Below are positions 33,483 to 42,020 of a DNA stretch of 64,000 nt, piece after piece. The first letter of the stretch is position 1. The number at the start of each line of letters is the position of its first letter. Origin of the DNA: Vibrio maritimus (GTDB taxonomy: Bacteria; Pseudomonadota; Gammaproteobacteria; Enterobacterales; Vibrionaceae); contig NZ_CP090439.1 in NCBI RefSeq assembly GCF_021441885.1, forward strand, positions 682,001 to 746,000, in the 5' to 3' direction. The notes beneath the pieces were generated by a model. It saw only the letters and a program-made list of their open reading frames with translations. It was not told the DNA's origin and ran no database searches. Made by a program: the position numbers and the translations under genes.

Positions 33483-34499
33483 TCATTCCAAAAACGGGTC
33501 GCTCTGCCGCAATCGATATTGTAATGGTGATATAGCGTAGAAAGATTTGAAGCTACGAACAAAAGCACTCGCTTCGCTGTAGTTTAGGGTTTCGGCAATA
33601 GTACCTACGTCTAACTCGGTGTCGATAAGTAACTTTGAGGCCATCGACATACGTGTCTGCAACACAATGTCTCGCAAGTTAACACTATATAGAGTCAGGT
33701 AGTAGCGTAGCTGACGCGCTGAAATAGACAACTCATTGGCAATCGAATCACAAGTGATTGTATTGAAGTGCGAGCCTACGATGATGTCCGAAATTTTCGC
33801 TTCGATGGCACTAAGTTCTTTCGTCGCACCTTCGCTAGAATGCGGCACAGCAAGCAAACTGTCGACTTCAGAATGTTCCAGTGAGATTGGCTCAGACAGC
33901 CAATGGGTTGGCAGCAAAATTCTGGTTTGAGACTGATTGAATTTCAGTGTGCATCCAGAGAAAAACTGTCGGTACAATTCAGAATAGAACGGCGCTGGAT
34001 AACTAAACTCGAACACAAGATCTTCTAGGTCATCACGCGCGCCGACTACCACTCTCTTTAACAAAGCTAAGTACCCAGCCGCAAAGTCCTCGCTCAAAAG
34101 TTGTGCACCTGATGATGAGGAATCAATATCAGGAATAATGGTGACAAAGCCATGCTCTTCTTGGATCAATTCACTGTAACGTGTTGTCGTCATTGATAAG
34201 AACTGCTGAGAAAGTGCAAGTCCTGAGCGAACCGTGGCACTGGACGCAATGGCATAACCGTATAGCCCGAAGTCCTGCAACACTACCTTGTCATATATTT
34301 TCAAGTACAAGCCGGGAATCTGTTTCTGGTAGTAGCGCACCAAACTCTCCACCTGCTCTAAGTAGGGAGTCGCATCCAACACAGTGACCTCGTTAACCTG
34401 CCGCAGGAAGTTAGCCTTCAGCGCCGGCTTTTCCTCATTCAATACTTCACCCATATGTTCGAGCAACATACAGGCATAGCGATTGGTCACATCTCTCAT
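33483..34499 (-). CDS. AraC-family transcriptional regulator (OruR-like)
   Basis: Regulator of 338 aa. The N-terminal effector domain (about 20-210) is of the arabinose-binding/OruR type; the C-terminal double helix-turn-helix (about 245-335) shows CDSIANELSISARQLRYYL and VGTIAETLNYSEASAFVRSFKSFYAISPLQYR. The start at 34499 is taken because AGGGTGGG lies just upstream. It is divergent from the operon ending in an arginase-family enzyme, and direct TGTCAA repeats lie in the shared spacer. OruR-type proteins regulate ornithine or related amino-acid use, which fits an arginase-family partner; the inducer is inference. Confidence 0.87.
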   Translation of the reverse strand: MRDVTNRYACMLLEHMGEVLNEEKPALKANFLRQVNEVTVLDATPYLEQVESLVRYYQKQIPGLYLKIYDKVVLQDFGLYGYAIASSATVRSGLALSQQFLSMTTTRYSELIQEEHGFVTIIPDIDSSSSGAQLLSEDFAAGYLALLKRVVVGARDDLEDLVFEFSYPAPFYSELYRQFFSGCTLKFNQSQTRILLPTHWLSEPISLEHSEVDSLLAVPHSSEGATKELSAIEAKISDIIVGSHFNTITCDSIANELSISARQLRYYLTLYSVNLRDIVLQTRMSMASKLLIDTELDVGTIAETLNYSEASAFVRSFKSFYAISPLQYRLRQSDPFLE

Positions 34500-34541
34500 T
34501 TTCCCACCCTGCTGCAGATCCAATACTAGTTCATCTTACAC

Positions 34542-34575
34542 TGTCAAAAATGTCAATTTTCAAGTTTTTTGTCAA
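34542..34575. promoter_or_regulatory. Direct TGTCAA repeats, likely AraC-type operator
   Basis: TGTCAA occurs at 34542-34547, 34551-34556 and 34570-34575 in the same orientation, with steps of 9 and 19 bp. AraC-type proteins bind direct repeats spaced by one or two helical turns. The site lies 43 bp upstream of the regulator gene and about 130 bp upstream of the operon it faces. Confidence 0.6.
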
Positions 34576-34706
34576 TTTATCCTCCTTCACTGACGGCAGA
34601 ATGAAGCCATACAAGAAACAGACACCAAGAAGCAGACCTCTGACATCACTGCGTCAGATCCGTTTTCTTCTCATCGCTTTGTATTCATTTGCTAAAAGGT
34701 AGAACA

Positions 34707-35177
34707 ATGAAATTTGTACTTGAAAGTTCTTTTCTCACTTGGAACTCCATTCCAGTTAAAACCACCGCAGACACCAAGGATGTTGTGTTTGTTTACTCAG
34801 GAGAAGGACAAGCAAAGGTTGATATCGACGGCAATGCTCATCGCTTCCACTTAGTTTGCACGGGTGGAGAGAAGTTCGACGCAGGTGAAAACTACCTCGA
34901 CTACCTCAAAGGTAATTATTACGACTGCTATGCCCATGTGAACCTTCGTGATGCCGATGGCGACCTCATCATCATCAACTCAGGAACTATCGACAACCAA
35001 GATTTCATCATGCGTGTCGCTGGAGGCACTGGCAAATGGGAGGGCATCAAAGGCAAGTTTGATGCGAAGTTAACCTTCGTCGAAGTCCGCAAAACGGAAG
35101 GTAATAATCCTCAAAATCACTATTGGTGTGTATATGCGTTTGAGGGTACTGGCGATGTCGAATTAACTAAGGCTTAG
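34707..35177 (+). CDS. Unknown protein resembling allene-oxide-cyclase-like barrel
   Basis: Protein of 156 aa without signal peptide. The segments VFVYSGEGQAKVDIDGNAH and VAGGTGKWEGIKGKF resemble the small eight-stranded barrels of allene-oxide-cyclase-like and DUF3224-type proteins, where GGTGK-(F/W)-x-G-I-x-G is common. This is a fold-level impression, not a family assignment. It is the first gene of the operon (2 bp before the small membrane protein). A ligand-binding role near the ureohydrolase is possible. The start at 34707 has AAGGT upstream. Confidence 0.72.
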   Translation: MKFVLESSFLTWNSIPVKTTADTKDVVFVYSGEGQAKVDIDGNAHRFHLVCTGGEKFDAGENYLDYLKGNYYDCYAHVNLRDADGDLIIINSGTIDNQDFIMRVAGGTGKWEGIKGKFDAKLTFVEVRKTEGNNPQNHYWCVYAFEGTGDVELTKA

Positions 35178-35179
35178 CC

Positions 35180-35488
35180 ATGAGTATCCGAATCAAGCTC
35201 GGAACCACCATTGTTTTGGTCACCGTGCCAATGCCGCTGATTGCGCCGGTTGTGATTCCTTTTTTGGGACTGGATGCGGCACTGACCGCGGCAGCTATCG
35301 CAACAACCATTGCTACGTCCGAGGTGTTGCTGCTGTGTGCCATCCCCATACTCGGCAAACAAGGTTTCATCGCAATCAAAAACAAATATTTCTTTTGGCT
35401 CAAGATACCAGAAAGACTCAAAACCAAATGGAGTCGCTTCTTCAGCCGAAAAAACAAAATTGAGAATAAGTCACGAGGTAAGTTATGA
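35180..35488 (+). CDS. Small membrane protein ('transporter suffix' type)
   Basis: A 102-aa protein with two long hydrophobic helices (about 8-32 and 36-58) and a basic cytoplasmic tail (from about 68, KNKYFFWLKIPERLKTKWSRFF). It resembles short proteins annotated as transporter suffix domain proteins, which have no defined role. Its stop overlaps the start of the ureohydrolase gene by 4 bp (ATGA), so it is translated with it. It may anchor a partner at the membrane. Confidence 0.72.
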   Translation: MSIRIKLGTTIVLVTVPMPLIAPVVIPFLGLDAALTAAAIATTIATSEVLLLCAIPILGKQGFIAIKNKYFFWLKIPERLKTKWSRFFSRKNKIENKSRGKL

Positions 35489-36690
35489 CATACAGCCGAA
35501 TGCCAGAAGACAAATTGAGTCAATACCGCAAAACATTCGAGAATTGCTCAAATGTCTACGATGCACCAGAAATCATCAGAGATTTTTGGATGCGTTGTGC
35601 CGATGAGAAAATGTCTCACCTGTTCTCTCAAAACCTATCATGGTTGGGTTTTCATCATGCACCATTCTCAGACGAAACCGAGAGTGCCGACGTCGTGATC
35701 TACGGGATTGGTTATGACATGAACTCTAGCCAAGAGATGGGCGATACTCGCCATGCTCCGATGTATCTGCGCCAATGCTCTAAATACCTGCCACCGGTGC
35801 ACGATGAGTGGAAAATAGCACCCTTCGAAATGTGTAACATCATCGATCGCGGTGACATCGACAAGTTCTCGATGGAGTTCAACGAAACACTAGAGTGGGA
35901 TTTCCAGCACGCGTTGGAGTGGTCAAAAAATGGCGCTTTACCGCTTCGAATTGGTGGTGACCATGAAATCTTCGGTGGCACCATGGTGACGGCTGAAATG
36001 TTGGCACGAAAATATTTCCCAGATGAAGCGATGGGCATTGTCATGTTTGACGGCCACTCTGATTGTTTCCTGCCTAACGATGTGGGCGGCTACATAGATA
36101 CCGATTGGGTTAACGGCGGTGGTATCCCACGAGCGATATACAATGGTTGGGTTGATCCTGAGAAAGTATTCCAGTTTGGCATGCGCGGTTTTGGTATTGA
36201 TGGTGCTGCGGGTCGCTACGCTGCTCAGGAGCTAGGGATCACGCTAGTATCTCCGCTAGATTTAGAGCGTAAAGGTTGTGACTACTACACCGACATGATT
36301 CGCGAACGCTGTGGTCAAGCCCCAATGGTGATGACCTGCGATCTCGACGCCTTAGACCCATCACAGGGTGGTGGCACAACCCAACGTGACGGGTTTGGCA
36401 TGACCTTCCGCGAAATGCAGATGATAAACCGCTCGTTGAAAGGAATGAACCTCATCGCAGCAGACATCAGTGAATACGCACCGTCGCACGATACACACGG
36501 ACGCTCTACCGGTTTTAATGTCGCTGCGCTGATATTTGAAACCATGTGCATGCTGGCAGATACGAAGTACCGCCTTAACGGTGAAGTTCGTAACCCAACG
36601 AAGTGGGATCTCAACCTGTCCACCAGCCGTTTCTATCATGGTCAAACCTTCTTAGAGCGTTGGAAACAAGACAAAGCACAAGGCAAGTAA
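35485..36690 (+). CDS. Arginase/agmatinase-family ureohydrolase
   Basis: Metal-dependent amidine hydrolase of the arginase superfamily, 401 aa. The dinuclear manganese or nickel site is visible as GGDHE (157-161), DGHSD (189-193) and CDLDALDP (285-292). Two positions differ from most members: DGHSD instead of DAHxD, and GGDHE instead of GGDHS. It is longer than agmatinase (about 300 aa), with extra residues at the N-terminus (about 60) and C-terminus (about 35). Substrate could be arginine, agmatine, a guanidino acid or guanidine. Translation is coupled to the upstream membrane protein. Regulation by the divergent AraC-type protein is likely. Confidence 0.85.
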   Translation: MTYSRMPEDKLSQYRKTFENCSNVYDAPEIIRDFWMRCADEKMSHLFSQNLSWLGFHHAPFSDETESADVVIYGIGYDMNSSQEMGDTRHAPMYLRQCSKYLPPVHDEWKIAPFEMCNIIDRGDIDKFSMEFNETLEWDFQHALEWSKNGALPLRIGGDHEIFGGTMVTAEMLARKYFPDEAMGIVMFDGHSDCFLPNDVGGYIDTDWVNGGGIPRAIYNGWVDPEKVFQFGMRGFGIDGAAGRYAAQELGITLVSPLDLERKGCDYYTDMIRERCGQAPMVMTCDLDALDPSQGGGTTQRDGFGMTFREMQMINRSLKGMNLIAADISEYAPSHDTHGRSTGFNVAALIFETMCMLADTKYRLNGEVRNPTKWDLNLSTSRFYHGQTFLERWKQDKAQGK

Positions 36691-36697
36691 CGCAATT

Positions 36698-36722
36698 GGA
36701 TAGCCTGCGTTCGTGGGCTATC
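36698..36722 (+). terminator. Hairpin downstream of ureohydrolase gene
   Basis: GATAGCC pairs with GGCTATC around about 10 nt, starting 8 bp after the stop. It has no T run and is weak. Confidence 0.45.
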
Positions 36723-36761
36723 TCTCAACCCAATTCGGTTAATCAATCGAGCTTAGATAAT

Positions 36762-37172
36762 ATGAAAAAGGTCCAGTGCTCTTGGGTAAACAATCATGCT
36801 TTTGTGGGCCTTCAAGCCGAGCACATAGATTACGTTCAAGATCTTAGGGGTATTAAAATCTGGTCAGTGCGAGAGAGCAATGGTGCCCGAATTACGTACT
36901 TCTCTTTTTTAGTTGAACCAAGTCTCTACAATAAGTTTGAGTTGGTCGATATTAAAGCAGGTGGTTCTATCATTGGTACGGCAGAGATGCCTGCGGAGAC
37001 TGATAAATTTTCCATGCAGAAGACTGTAACGATCCCGATAGTGGGCAGGCTGCGCTGCCAATTAAAGTGTATTCGAGGTATCGAAATCGTTTTTTATGAT
37101 AACGAAGGTTACAAAGTATCTCGCCATTTAAGATCACTCAACTCGTACTGCGCTATAGCCAGAGCCCTATAA
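36762..37172 (+). CDS. Hypothetical protein
   Basis: A 136-aa frame (start taken at the first ATG after the ureohydrolase gene). It has no signal peptide, four cysteines (QCSW, RCQLKCI, SYCAI) and predicted beta content (FSFLVEP, KTVTIPIVGRL, IEIVFYDNEGYKVSRHLR). No family is recognised. The ribosome-binding site is poor. Composition looks like real protein, but evidence is limited. Confidence 0.5.
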   Translation: MKKVQCSWVNNHAFVGLQAEHIDYVQDLRGIKIWSVRESNGARITYFSFLVEPSLYNKFELVDIKAGGSIIGTAEMPAETDKFSMQKTVTIPIVGRLRCQLKCIRGIEIVFYDNEGYKVSRHLRSLNSYCAIARAL

Positions 37173-37217
37173 ATCATCTGGCTCAATAGTTCGCTGAGAA
37201 ATACCCCCTACAACTGC

Positions 37218-37862
37218 CTACTGCACATTCTCAAAATGCGCCAAAAACTCCGCTGTATCTTTCTGAAACAGCGGCAGTGCCATTGCGATTTGTTCATCGC
37301 TCCAGTTCCACCATGCCAGCGCCTCTAACCTACGGCCAAAGGTCTCGTCTTCAAAACGTGGACGCAGTACGCGAGCTGGATTGCCGACCACAATAGAATA
37401 TGGAGGAACGTCTTTGGTGACGACGCTGCCAGCCCCCACGATAGAGCCATTGCCGACCGTAACACCTGGGAGAATAATCGCGCCGTGTCCAATCCAAACA
37501 TCGTGACCGATCACAACCTTGTCTTCCTCGCGCCAGCTAAATACTTCGTCATCCAGCGTGGATGGGTTTTCGCCTAGTCCATATTTTCCCGGACGATAAG
37601 TAAAGTGATGTAATGTTGGACGCCACCATGGGTGGTTGCTTGGGTTGATTCGCACTGCGGCAGCGATAGAGGTGAATTTGCCAACAGTGGTGAACATTAG
37701 GTTGCTATCGTTTTGGATATAGCTGTAGTCATCCACAGTCACATTGTTGAGTACGCAGCGCTCTGCAATTTCGGTCCAGCGACCCAATTCTGTGCGATGT
37801 AATCTGCTGCATGGTGTGACGCTTGGTGCAGCGGATAGCGTTGGTGATAGCGGCTGACTCAT
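37218..37862 (-). CDS. Hexapeptide-repeat acetyltransferase of the phosphonate operon
   Basis: Left-handed beta-helix acyltransferase, 214 aa. Hexapeptide turns are visible in VWIGHGAIILPGVTVGNGSIVGAGSVV, preceded by the active-site region NPSNHPWWRPTLHHFTYR. It matches the xenobiotic-acetyltransferase-like proteins often found in phn operons. It overlaps the stop of phnP by 4 bp (ATGA) and is the last gene of the C-P lyase operon. It may acetylate an aminophosphonate before or during C-P cleavage; this is inference. PhnO of E. coli does that job with an unrelated GNAT fold. Confidence 0.87.
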   Translation of the reverse strand: MSQPLSPTLSAAPSVTPCSRLHRTELGRWTEIAERCVLNNVTVDDYSYIQNDSNLMFTTVGKFTSIAAAVRINPSNHPWWRPTLHHFTYRPGKYGLGENPSTLDDEVFSWREEDKVVIGHDVWIGHGAIILPGVTVGNGSIVGAGSVVTKDVPPYSIVVGNPARVLRPRFEDETFGRRLEALAWWNWSDEQIAMALPLFQKDTAEFLAHFENVQ

Positions 37863-38626
37863 AATAGGATCTCCTGTCCGTCATTGAGAATTTGAAACTG
37901 GTCTGAAAAGCGTTGTGGGTTGTGTTTTGCCCAAAGCAGCAGCTCATGCCCCACATGCATGATGCCAATATGTTTCGCTTGGGTGTCTTTTGCTATTTTC
38001 TCCACTTGGTAGAGATCATTGTGGTTGTTGCTAATTCGGGTTTGCTCGCACTCGATGGGGGGGTAATTACAATCAATGATGATCCAATCAAGGCTTCGCT
38101 CTTTAAGCCACTGAGTCGTTTCACTGGGCAAACCATTGGTGTCCGTTAGATAGGCAACACTCTGACCCTCAAATTCAAAGGCGTAACCTAGAGCCAGCTT
38201 GGAGTGAATCAGAGGAAGCGGCGTGACCGTGATACCCTGCCACTCAAAGGATTCGAAAGGATAAGCTCTGAAAGAAAAGTCGAGTACGCCTGGGTGTTTG
38301 TAGAGATCATCACAGCCCTTGGTATCGTCTGGTGAGTGAACAGGAATCGACGCCCCTTTCCCCCAGCGCAAATCGAACAAGCTATGGACATGGTCCATGT
38401 GATAGTGTGTTAACAATATTTTATCGATCGTACCTGAGGGGAAACGATCGAGAAGATCGGAGGCATTGGCATCCAAAAGCAGTTTGCGACCTTGGTGCTC
38501 GAGATACGCGGAGCTTTTTTCTCGGCGCAGTGTCTTATCAAGCCTCGCTGCGGAGCATATCTCACAGTCACAACCCCATACAGGCACCATGGCACTGTCG
38601 CCAGTGCCGAGCATCACCAATTTCAT
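37859..38626 (-). CDS. phnP: Phosphoribosyl 1,2-cyclic phosphate phosphodiesterase
   Basis: Metallo-beta-lactamase-fold phosphodiesterase, 255 aa, that opens 5-phosphoribosyl 1,2-cyclic phosphate, the product of PhnJ, to ribose 1,5-bisphosphate. The metal motif is LLTHYHMDHVHS (about residue 72). The zinc-binding insertion CDCEICSAARL lies near the N-terminus, and IGIMHVGHELLLW and TDTNGLP supply further ligands. The ATG overlaps the stop of phnN. Length and motifs are normal. Confidence 0.95.
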   Translation of the reverse strand: MKLVMLGTGDSAMVPVWGCDCEICSAARLDKTLRREKSSAYLEHQGRKLLLDANASDLLDRFPSGTIDKILLTHYHMDHVHSLFDLRWGKGASIPVHSPDDTKGCDDLYKHPGVLDFSFRAYPFESFEWQGITVTPLPLIHSKLALGYAFEFEGQSVAYLTDTNGLPSETTQWLKERSLDWIIIDCNYPPIECEQTRISNNHNDLYQVEKIAKDTQAKHIGIMHVGHELLLWAKHNPQRFSDQFQILNDGQEILL

Positions 38627-39264
38627 TACTGCACTTCCTCAAGTCTGGCTCGTACCTGACGAAATTGGTCGACACTGTGGGCGATGTCACCGCTGTTATC
38701 GATATGATGACAGCCTTGCTGACTAGCAATGGCAAAGTCCGTTGCTCGCTTGAGCCTGCGGTCAATCTCTTGCGCTGATTCACGACCACGAGACTCTAGA
38801 CGTTCACGAAGCACTTCTAGGTTTACATTCACAACAACGGGCACTAGACCATCACTAAAAGTCTGCTTTGCTTGGTCAAGCTCCGCTCGCGAGCCATTGA
38901 GAACAACCGAAAATCCACTGTTTAACCAAGACTTCACTTCCACACCAACGCCATAGCAAAGACCGTGAGCTTGCCAACTCATCGCAAACAACCCTTTGGT
39001 CTGTCTAGAGAAGTACTCGGTTTCGCTGATAGCGATATGGTTTTCTCCACCAGCGCCAAACGGGCGAGTGATATAACGATGGGCAACAATAATGTCTTCG
39101 GGAAATTCTGCGCGAATCGCATCAATTAGGGTATCTTTGCCAGCGCCAGAGGGACCAATGATATAGTAGATCTTCCCCTTGGTATTAGTCGCCCCAGACA
39201 TCGAGGATGGCGTTGATGAAAAAGAAGCATCCGAGGATGCTTCTAAATTAAGTACGTCTATCAT
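38626..39264 (-). CDS. phnN: Ribose 1,5-bisphosphate phosphokinase
   Basis: P-loop kinase, 212 aa, that makes 5-phosphoribosyl 1-diphosphate (PRPP) from ribose 1,5-bisphosphate. Walker A is IIGPSGAGKDTLI, preceded by an unusual Ser/Thr-rich N-terminal extension of about 30 aa. An internal Met at about residue 22 would give the standard length and is an alternative start (39201). The guanylate-kinase-like segments RYITRPFGAGGENHIA and ESRGRESAQEIDRRLKRA are present. It lies between phnM and phnP. Confidence 0.93.
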   Translation of the reverse strand: MIDVLNLEASSDASFSSTPSSMSGATNTKGKIYYIIGPSGAGKDTLIDAIRAEFPEDIIVAHRYITRPFGAGGENHIAISETEYFSRQTKGLFAMSWQAHGLCYGVGVEVKSWLNSGFSVVLNGSRAELDQAKQTFSDGLVPVVVNVNLEVLRERLESRGRESAQEIDRRLKRATDFAIASQQGCHHIDNSGDIAHSVDQFRQVRARLEEVQ

Positions 39265-39267
39265 CGG

Positions 39268-40401
39268 CTAGAATACCTTCTTGCCTTCACGCCACACGCG
39301 CGCCACCAATGGATGACCATCAACTTGCTTGGCTAACACCAAGTCTGCGCGCTTGCCTTCCGCAATAACACCTCGGTCATTAAGACTCAAGGCCTCAGCA
39401 GGGTTCTTGGTCACGAGCTGCACTGCTTTTGGCAAGGTTAGGTTGTTACGCTCATCCCAAGAGAGCTTGTAGATACCTTCAAGCAAACTCATTGGATAGT
39501 AGTCTGAAGACAAGATATCCAGAACGCCATGAGACGCCAGTTCATGCGCTGCCACGTTACCAGAATGAGAGCCACCACGAACAACGTTAGGCGCGCCCAT
39601 CAGTACCTTCAAACCTAGCTCATGAGACTTTTTAGCGGCTTCTACCGTCGTTGGGAACTCAGCAATCACCATATCAAGATCTTTTGATTCTTGAACGTGA
39701 GCGATAGTCGCATCATCGTGACTTGCCATCGGGATACCAAGCTCACGACACTGACGACAAATCTCATTGCGGTTTTGCGTTGACCAGCGGTTAGAGAGCT
39801 CGACCTGCTTTCTCTCAAACTCCGCCATCTCGCTGTCTGACAGGTTATGCTTACCTTGGTAGTAGGTTCGATACTTCTCAACATCGACAAACTGACGCTG
39901 ACCCGGCGCATGGTCCATTAGCGATACCAACTGCACCTCTGGCAAATTGGCATACTTTTCAAACATACCAACCGTCGTCTCATGCGGCACTTCACAGCGC
40001 AGATGTAGCCTGTGTTCGGCGCGTGTCAGGTTGCGTTTTTGACTGTCGACGACCGTGCTGATAAATAGATCTAGGTTAGTTTGGCGCTTTTCATCTCGAA
40101 AGTCACCGAGCGCAACAGCATCAAGCACAGTAGTGATACCCGATCCAATCAACTGGGTGTCATGCGCACTCATCGCGGAGAATGGTGGCCAATCGACTTT
40201 AGGGCGAGGCGTAAAATATTGCTCCAGATTGTCCGTGTGCAGCTCGATAAAACCCGGCATCAAATAGCCACCTTCGCCATCGTACGCGCCAGCAACCTGA
40301 CTTTGTGAATCCGACATGCTGACGATCTTGCCGTCACGCATTTCGATTGAGCCTTTTACTACTTCGTTCTCAAGAACCAAATTTACATTGGTGATAATCA
40401 T
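39268..40401 (-). CDS. phnM: Alpha-D-ribose 1-methylphosphonate 5-triphosphate diphosphatase
   Basis: Amidohydrolase-fold enzyme, 377 aa, that removes pyrophosphate from the PhnGHIL product. The metal site begins GFIELHTDNLEQ, and MASHDDAT and DILSSDYYPMSLL provide later ligands. The start at 40401 has GGGAG 8 bp upstream and overlaps the end of phnL; the longer frame to 40425 lies inside phnL. Length is as in E. coli PhnM. Confidence 0.95.
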   Translation of the reverse strand: MIITNVNLVLENEVVKGSIEMRDGKIVSMSDSQSQVAGAYDGEGGYLMPGFIELHTDNLEQYFTPRPKVDWPPFSAMSAHDTQLIGSGITTVLDAVALGDFRDEKRQTNLDLFISTVVDSQKRNLTRAEHRLHLRCEVPHETTVGMFEKYANLPEVQLVSLMDHAPGQRQFVDVEKYRTYYQGKHNLSDSEMAEFERKQVELSNRWSTQNRNEICRQCRELGIPMASHDDATIAHVQESKDLDMVIAEFPTTVEAAKKSHELGLKVLMGAPNVVRGGSHSGNVAAHELASHGVLDILSSDYYPMSLLEGIYKLSWDERNNLTLPKAVQLVTKNPAEALSLNDRGVIAEGKRADLVLAKQVDGHPLVARVWREGKKVF

Positions 40402-40415
40402 GCTGCGTTCTCCCG

Positions 40416-41153
40416 TTATGCGCATGCTGAGATTGGATTCGACTGAGCGCTCTCCTGCTCAATCTGCTTTTTCACGTCATAGAGTCTGTCTGCGACTTGA
40501 TCGCGTGTCGCTGCATCGTGGAAGATGCCGACAATGGCTGCGCCACGCTGTTTCGCTTCATGAATCAAGCTAACGACAACAGCGCTGTTGGTAGCATCTA
40601 GAGACGCGGTAGGCTCATCGAGCAGAAGAATCGGATAATCAACGATAAAGCCACGCGCGATGTTAACGCGCTGCTGCTCACCACCAGAGAACGTCGCAGG
40701 TGCTAGATTCCATAGGTGCTCTGGTACATTTAGACGAGTAAGCAGGGTTTTCGCTTTTTGCTCAGCGAGAGTTCGGCATCCGCCCATTTCCAGCATCGGC
40801 TGCATAACGACTTCAAGCGCACTAATGCGTGGAATTACACGCAGAAACTGGCTTACCCAACCAATGGTGTGTTTGCGAACATTAATGATTTCACGTGGCT
40901 GAGCTGTTGCGATGTTGACCCAGCGACCTTGGTGCTCAACCTCAATATCACCGGTATCGACCAGATAATTGGCGTACAAGGCACGAAGTAACGTTGATTT
41001 GCCTGAGCCAGAGCGACCGTTCAGTACTACACACTCGCCACTTGCTACATTGAAGTCCGCGCCTTTTAGTACGTCGAGCTCGATGCCATTTTGATTATGC
41101 AGAACAAAGGTTTTGCTCACGTTTGAAACTTTGATTTTGGTCTGAGTTGTCAT
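40416..41153 (-). CDS. phnL: C-P lyase system ABC-like protein PhnL
   Basis: ABC-type ATPase homologue, 245 aa, needed with PhnG, PhnH and PhnI to form ribose 1-phosphonate triphosphate. Walker A is GRSGSGKSTLLR, the signature FSGGEQQRVNIARG and Walker B ILLLDEPTASLD. It does not act in transport. Order K-L-M is canonical. It starts 24 bp after the phnK stop. Confidence 0.95.
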   Translation of the reverse strand: MTTQTKIKVSNVSKTFVLHNQNGIELDVLKGADFNVASGECVVLNGRSGSGKSTLLRALYANYLVDTGDIEVEHQGRWVNIATAQPREIINVRKHTIGWVSQFLRVIPRISALEVVMQPMLEMGGCRTLAEQKAKTLLTRLNVPEHLWNLAPATFSGGEQQRVNIARGFIVDYPILLLDEPTASLDATNSAVVVSLIHEAKQRGAAIVGIFHDAATRDQVADRLYDVKKQIEQESAQSNPISACA

Positions 41154-41177
41154 GATTGAAAATCCTTAGTTCGGCGA

Positions 41178-42020
41178 TCAGTTCTGCAAAACAGAAGAAA
41201 CCAGTAGCTGGGTGTATGGGTGTTGAGGATCGTCGAGAACCTGATCCGTGAGTCCGGTCTCAACGACTTCACTGCGACGCATCACCATCAAGCGATGCGC
41301 AAGAAGGCGAGCCACGGCTAAATCGTGGGTTACGATAACAACGGCAAGTTCCAGTTCTGTGACAAGGCGACGCAGTAGGTCGAGTAGTTTCGCCTGGACC
41401 GACACGTCCAATCCGCCAGTTGGCTCATCCATAAAGATAAGCTTTGGATGTGTCACCAAGTTACGGGCAATTTGCAGACGCTGCTGCATACCGCCAGAGA
41501 AGGTCGTTGGCATGTCATCGATGCGATCCTGTGGGATCTCGACATCCGTTAGCCATTTCGTTGACTCCTTACGGATATCACCGTAATGGCGCTTGCCAAC
41601 CGCCATCAAACGCTCGCCGATGTTACCGCCAGCGGAAACACGACCACGTAGACCATCCATAGGGTGCTGATGAACCACGCCCCATTCCGTGCGCAATAGC
41701 TGACGACGCTGGCTTTCTGCCATTTCATACAAGTCTTCAAGCTGAGTAATTTGGTCTTCACCACGACCGCGAATATAGAGCACGTCGCCACTGTCTGGAG
41801 TTTGACGACCAGATAGCGATTTCAACAGGGTGCTTTTACCTGAACCAGATTCGCCGACAATACCGAGTACTTCGCCTGGAAACAGATCAAACGACACGTT
41901 AGTAAAACCCTTACCCGGCGCATAAAGCTTAGTGAGATTACGAACTGATAGAAGTGGTTGCTCACTATCAGCATACTCATTGCTATGTTTGTTTTGATTA
42001 ACTAGCGCTGACGTGCTCAT
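41178..42020 (-). CDS. phnK: C-P lyase system ABC-like protein PhnK
   Basis: ABC-type ATPase homologue, 280 aa, that docks on the PhnGHIJ core complex. Walker A is GESGSGKSTLLK, signature FSGGMQQRLQIARN, Walker B LIFMDEPTGGLD. The N-terminal extension of about 20 polar residues is longer than usual. The start overlaps the phnJ stop by 4 bp. Confidence 0.95.
   Translation of the reverse strand: MSTSALVNQNKHSNEYADSEQPLLSVRNLTKLYAPGKGFTNVSFDLFPGEVLGIVGESGSGKSTLLKSLSGRQTPDSGDVLYIRGRGEDQITQLEDLYEMAESQRRQLLRTEWGVVHQHPMDGLRGRVSAGGNIGERLMAVGKRHYGDIRKESTKWLTDVEIPQDRIDDMPTTFSGGMQQRLQIARNLVTHPKLIFMDEPTGGLDVSVQAKLLDLLRRLVTELELAVVIVTHDLAVARLLAHRLMVMRRSEVVETGLTDQVLDDPQHPYTQLLVSSVLQN

Noticed and set aside
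35167..35523. Antisense frame of 118 aa over the small membrane protein
   Set aside because: The sense frame is coupled by an ATGA overlap to the ureohydrolase and has sensible membrane topology; the antisense frame has neither.
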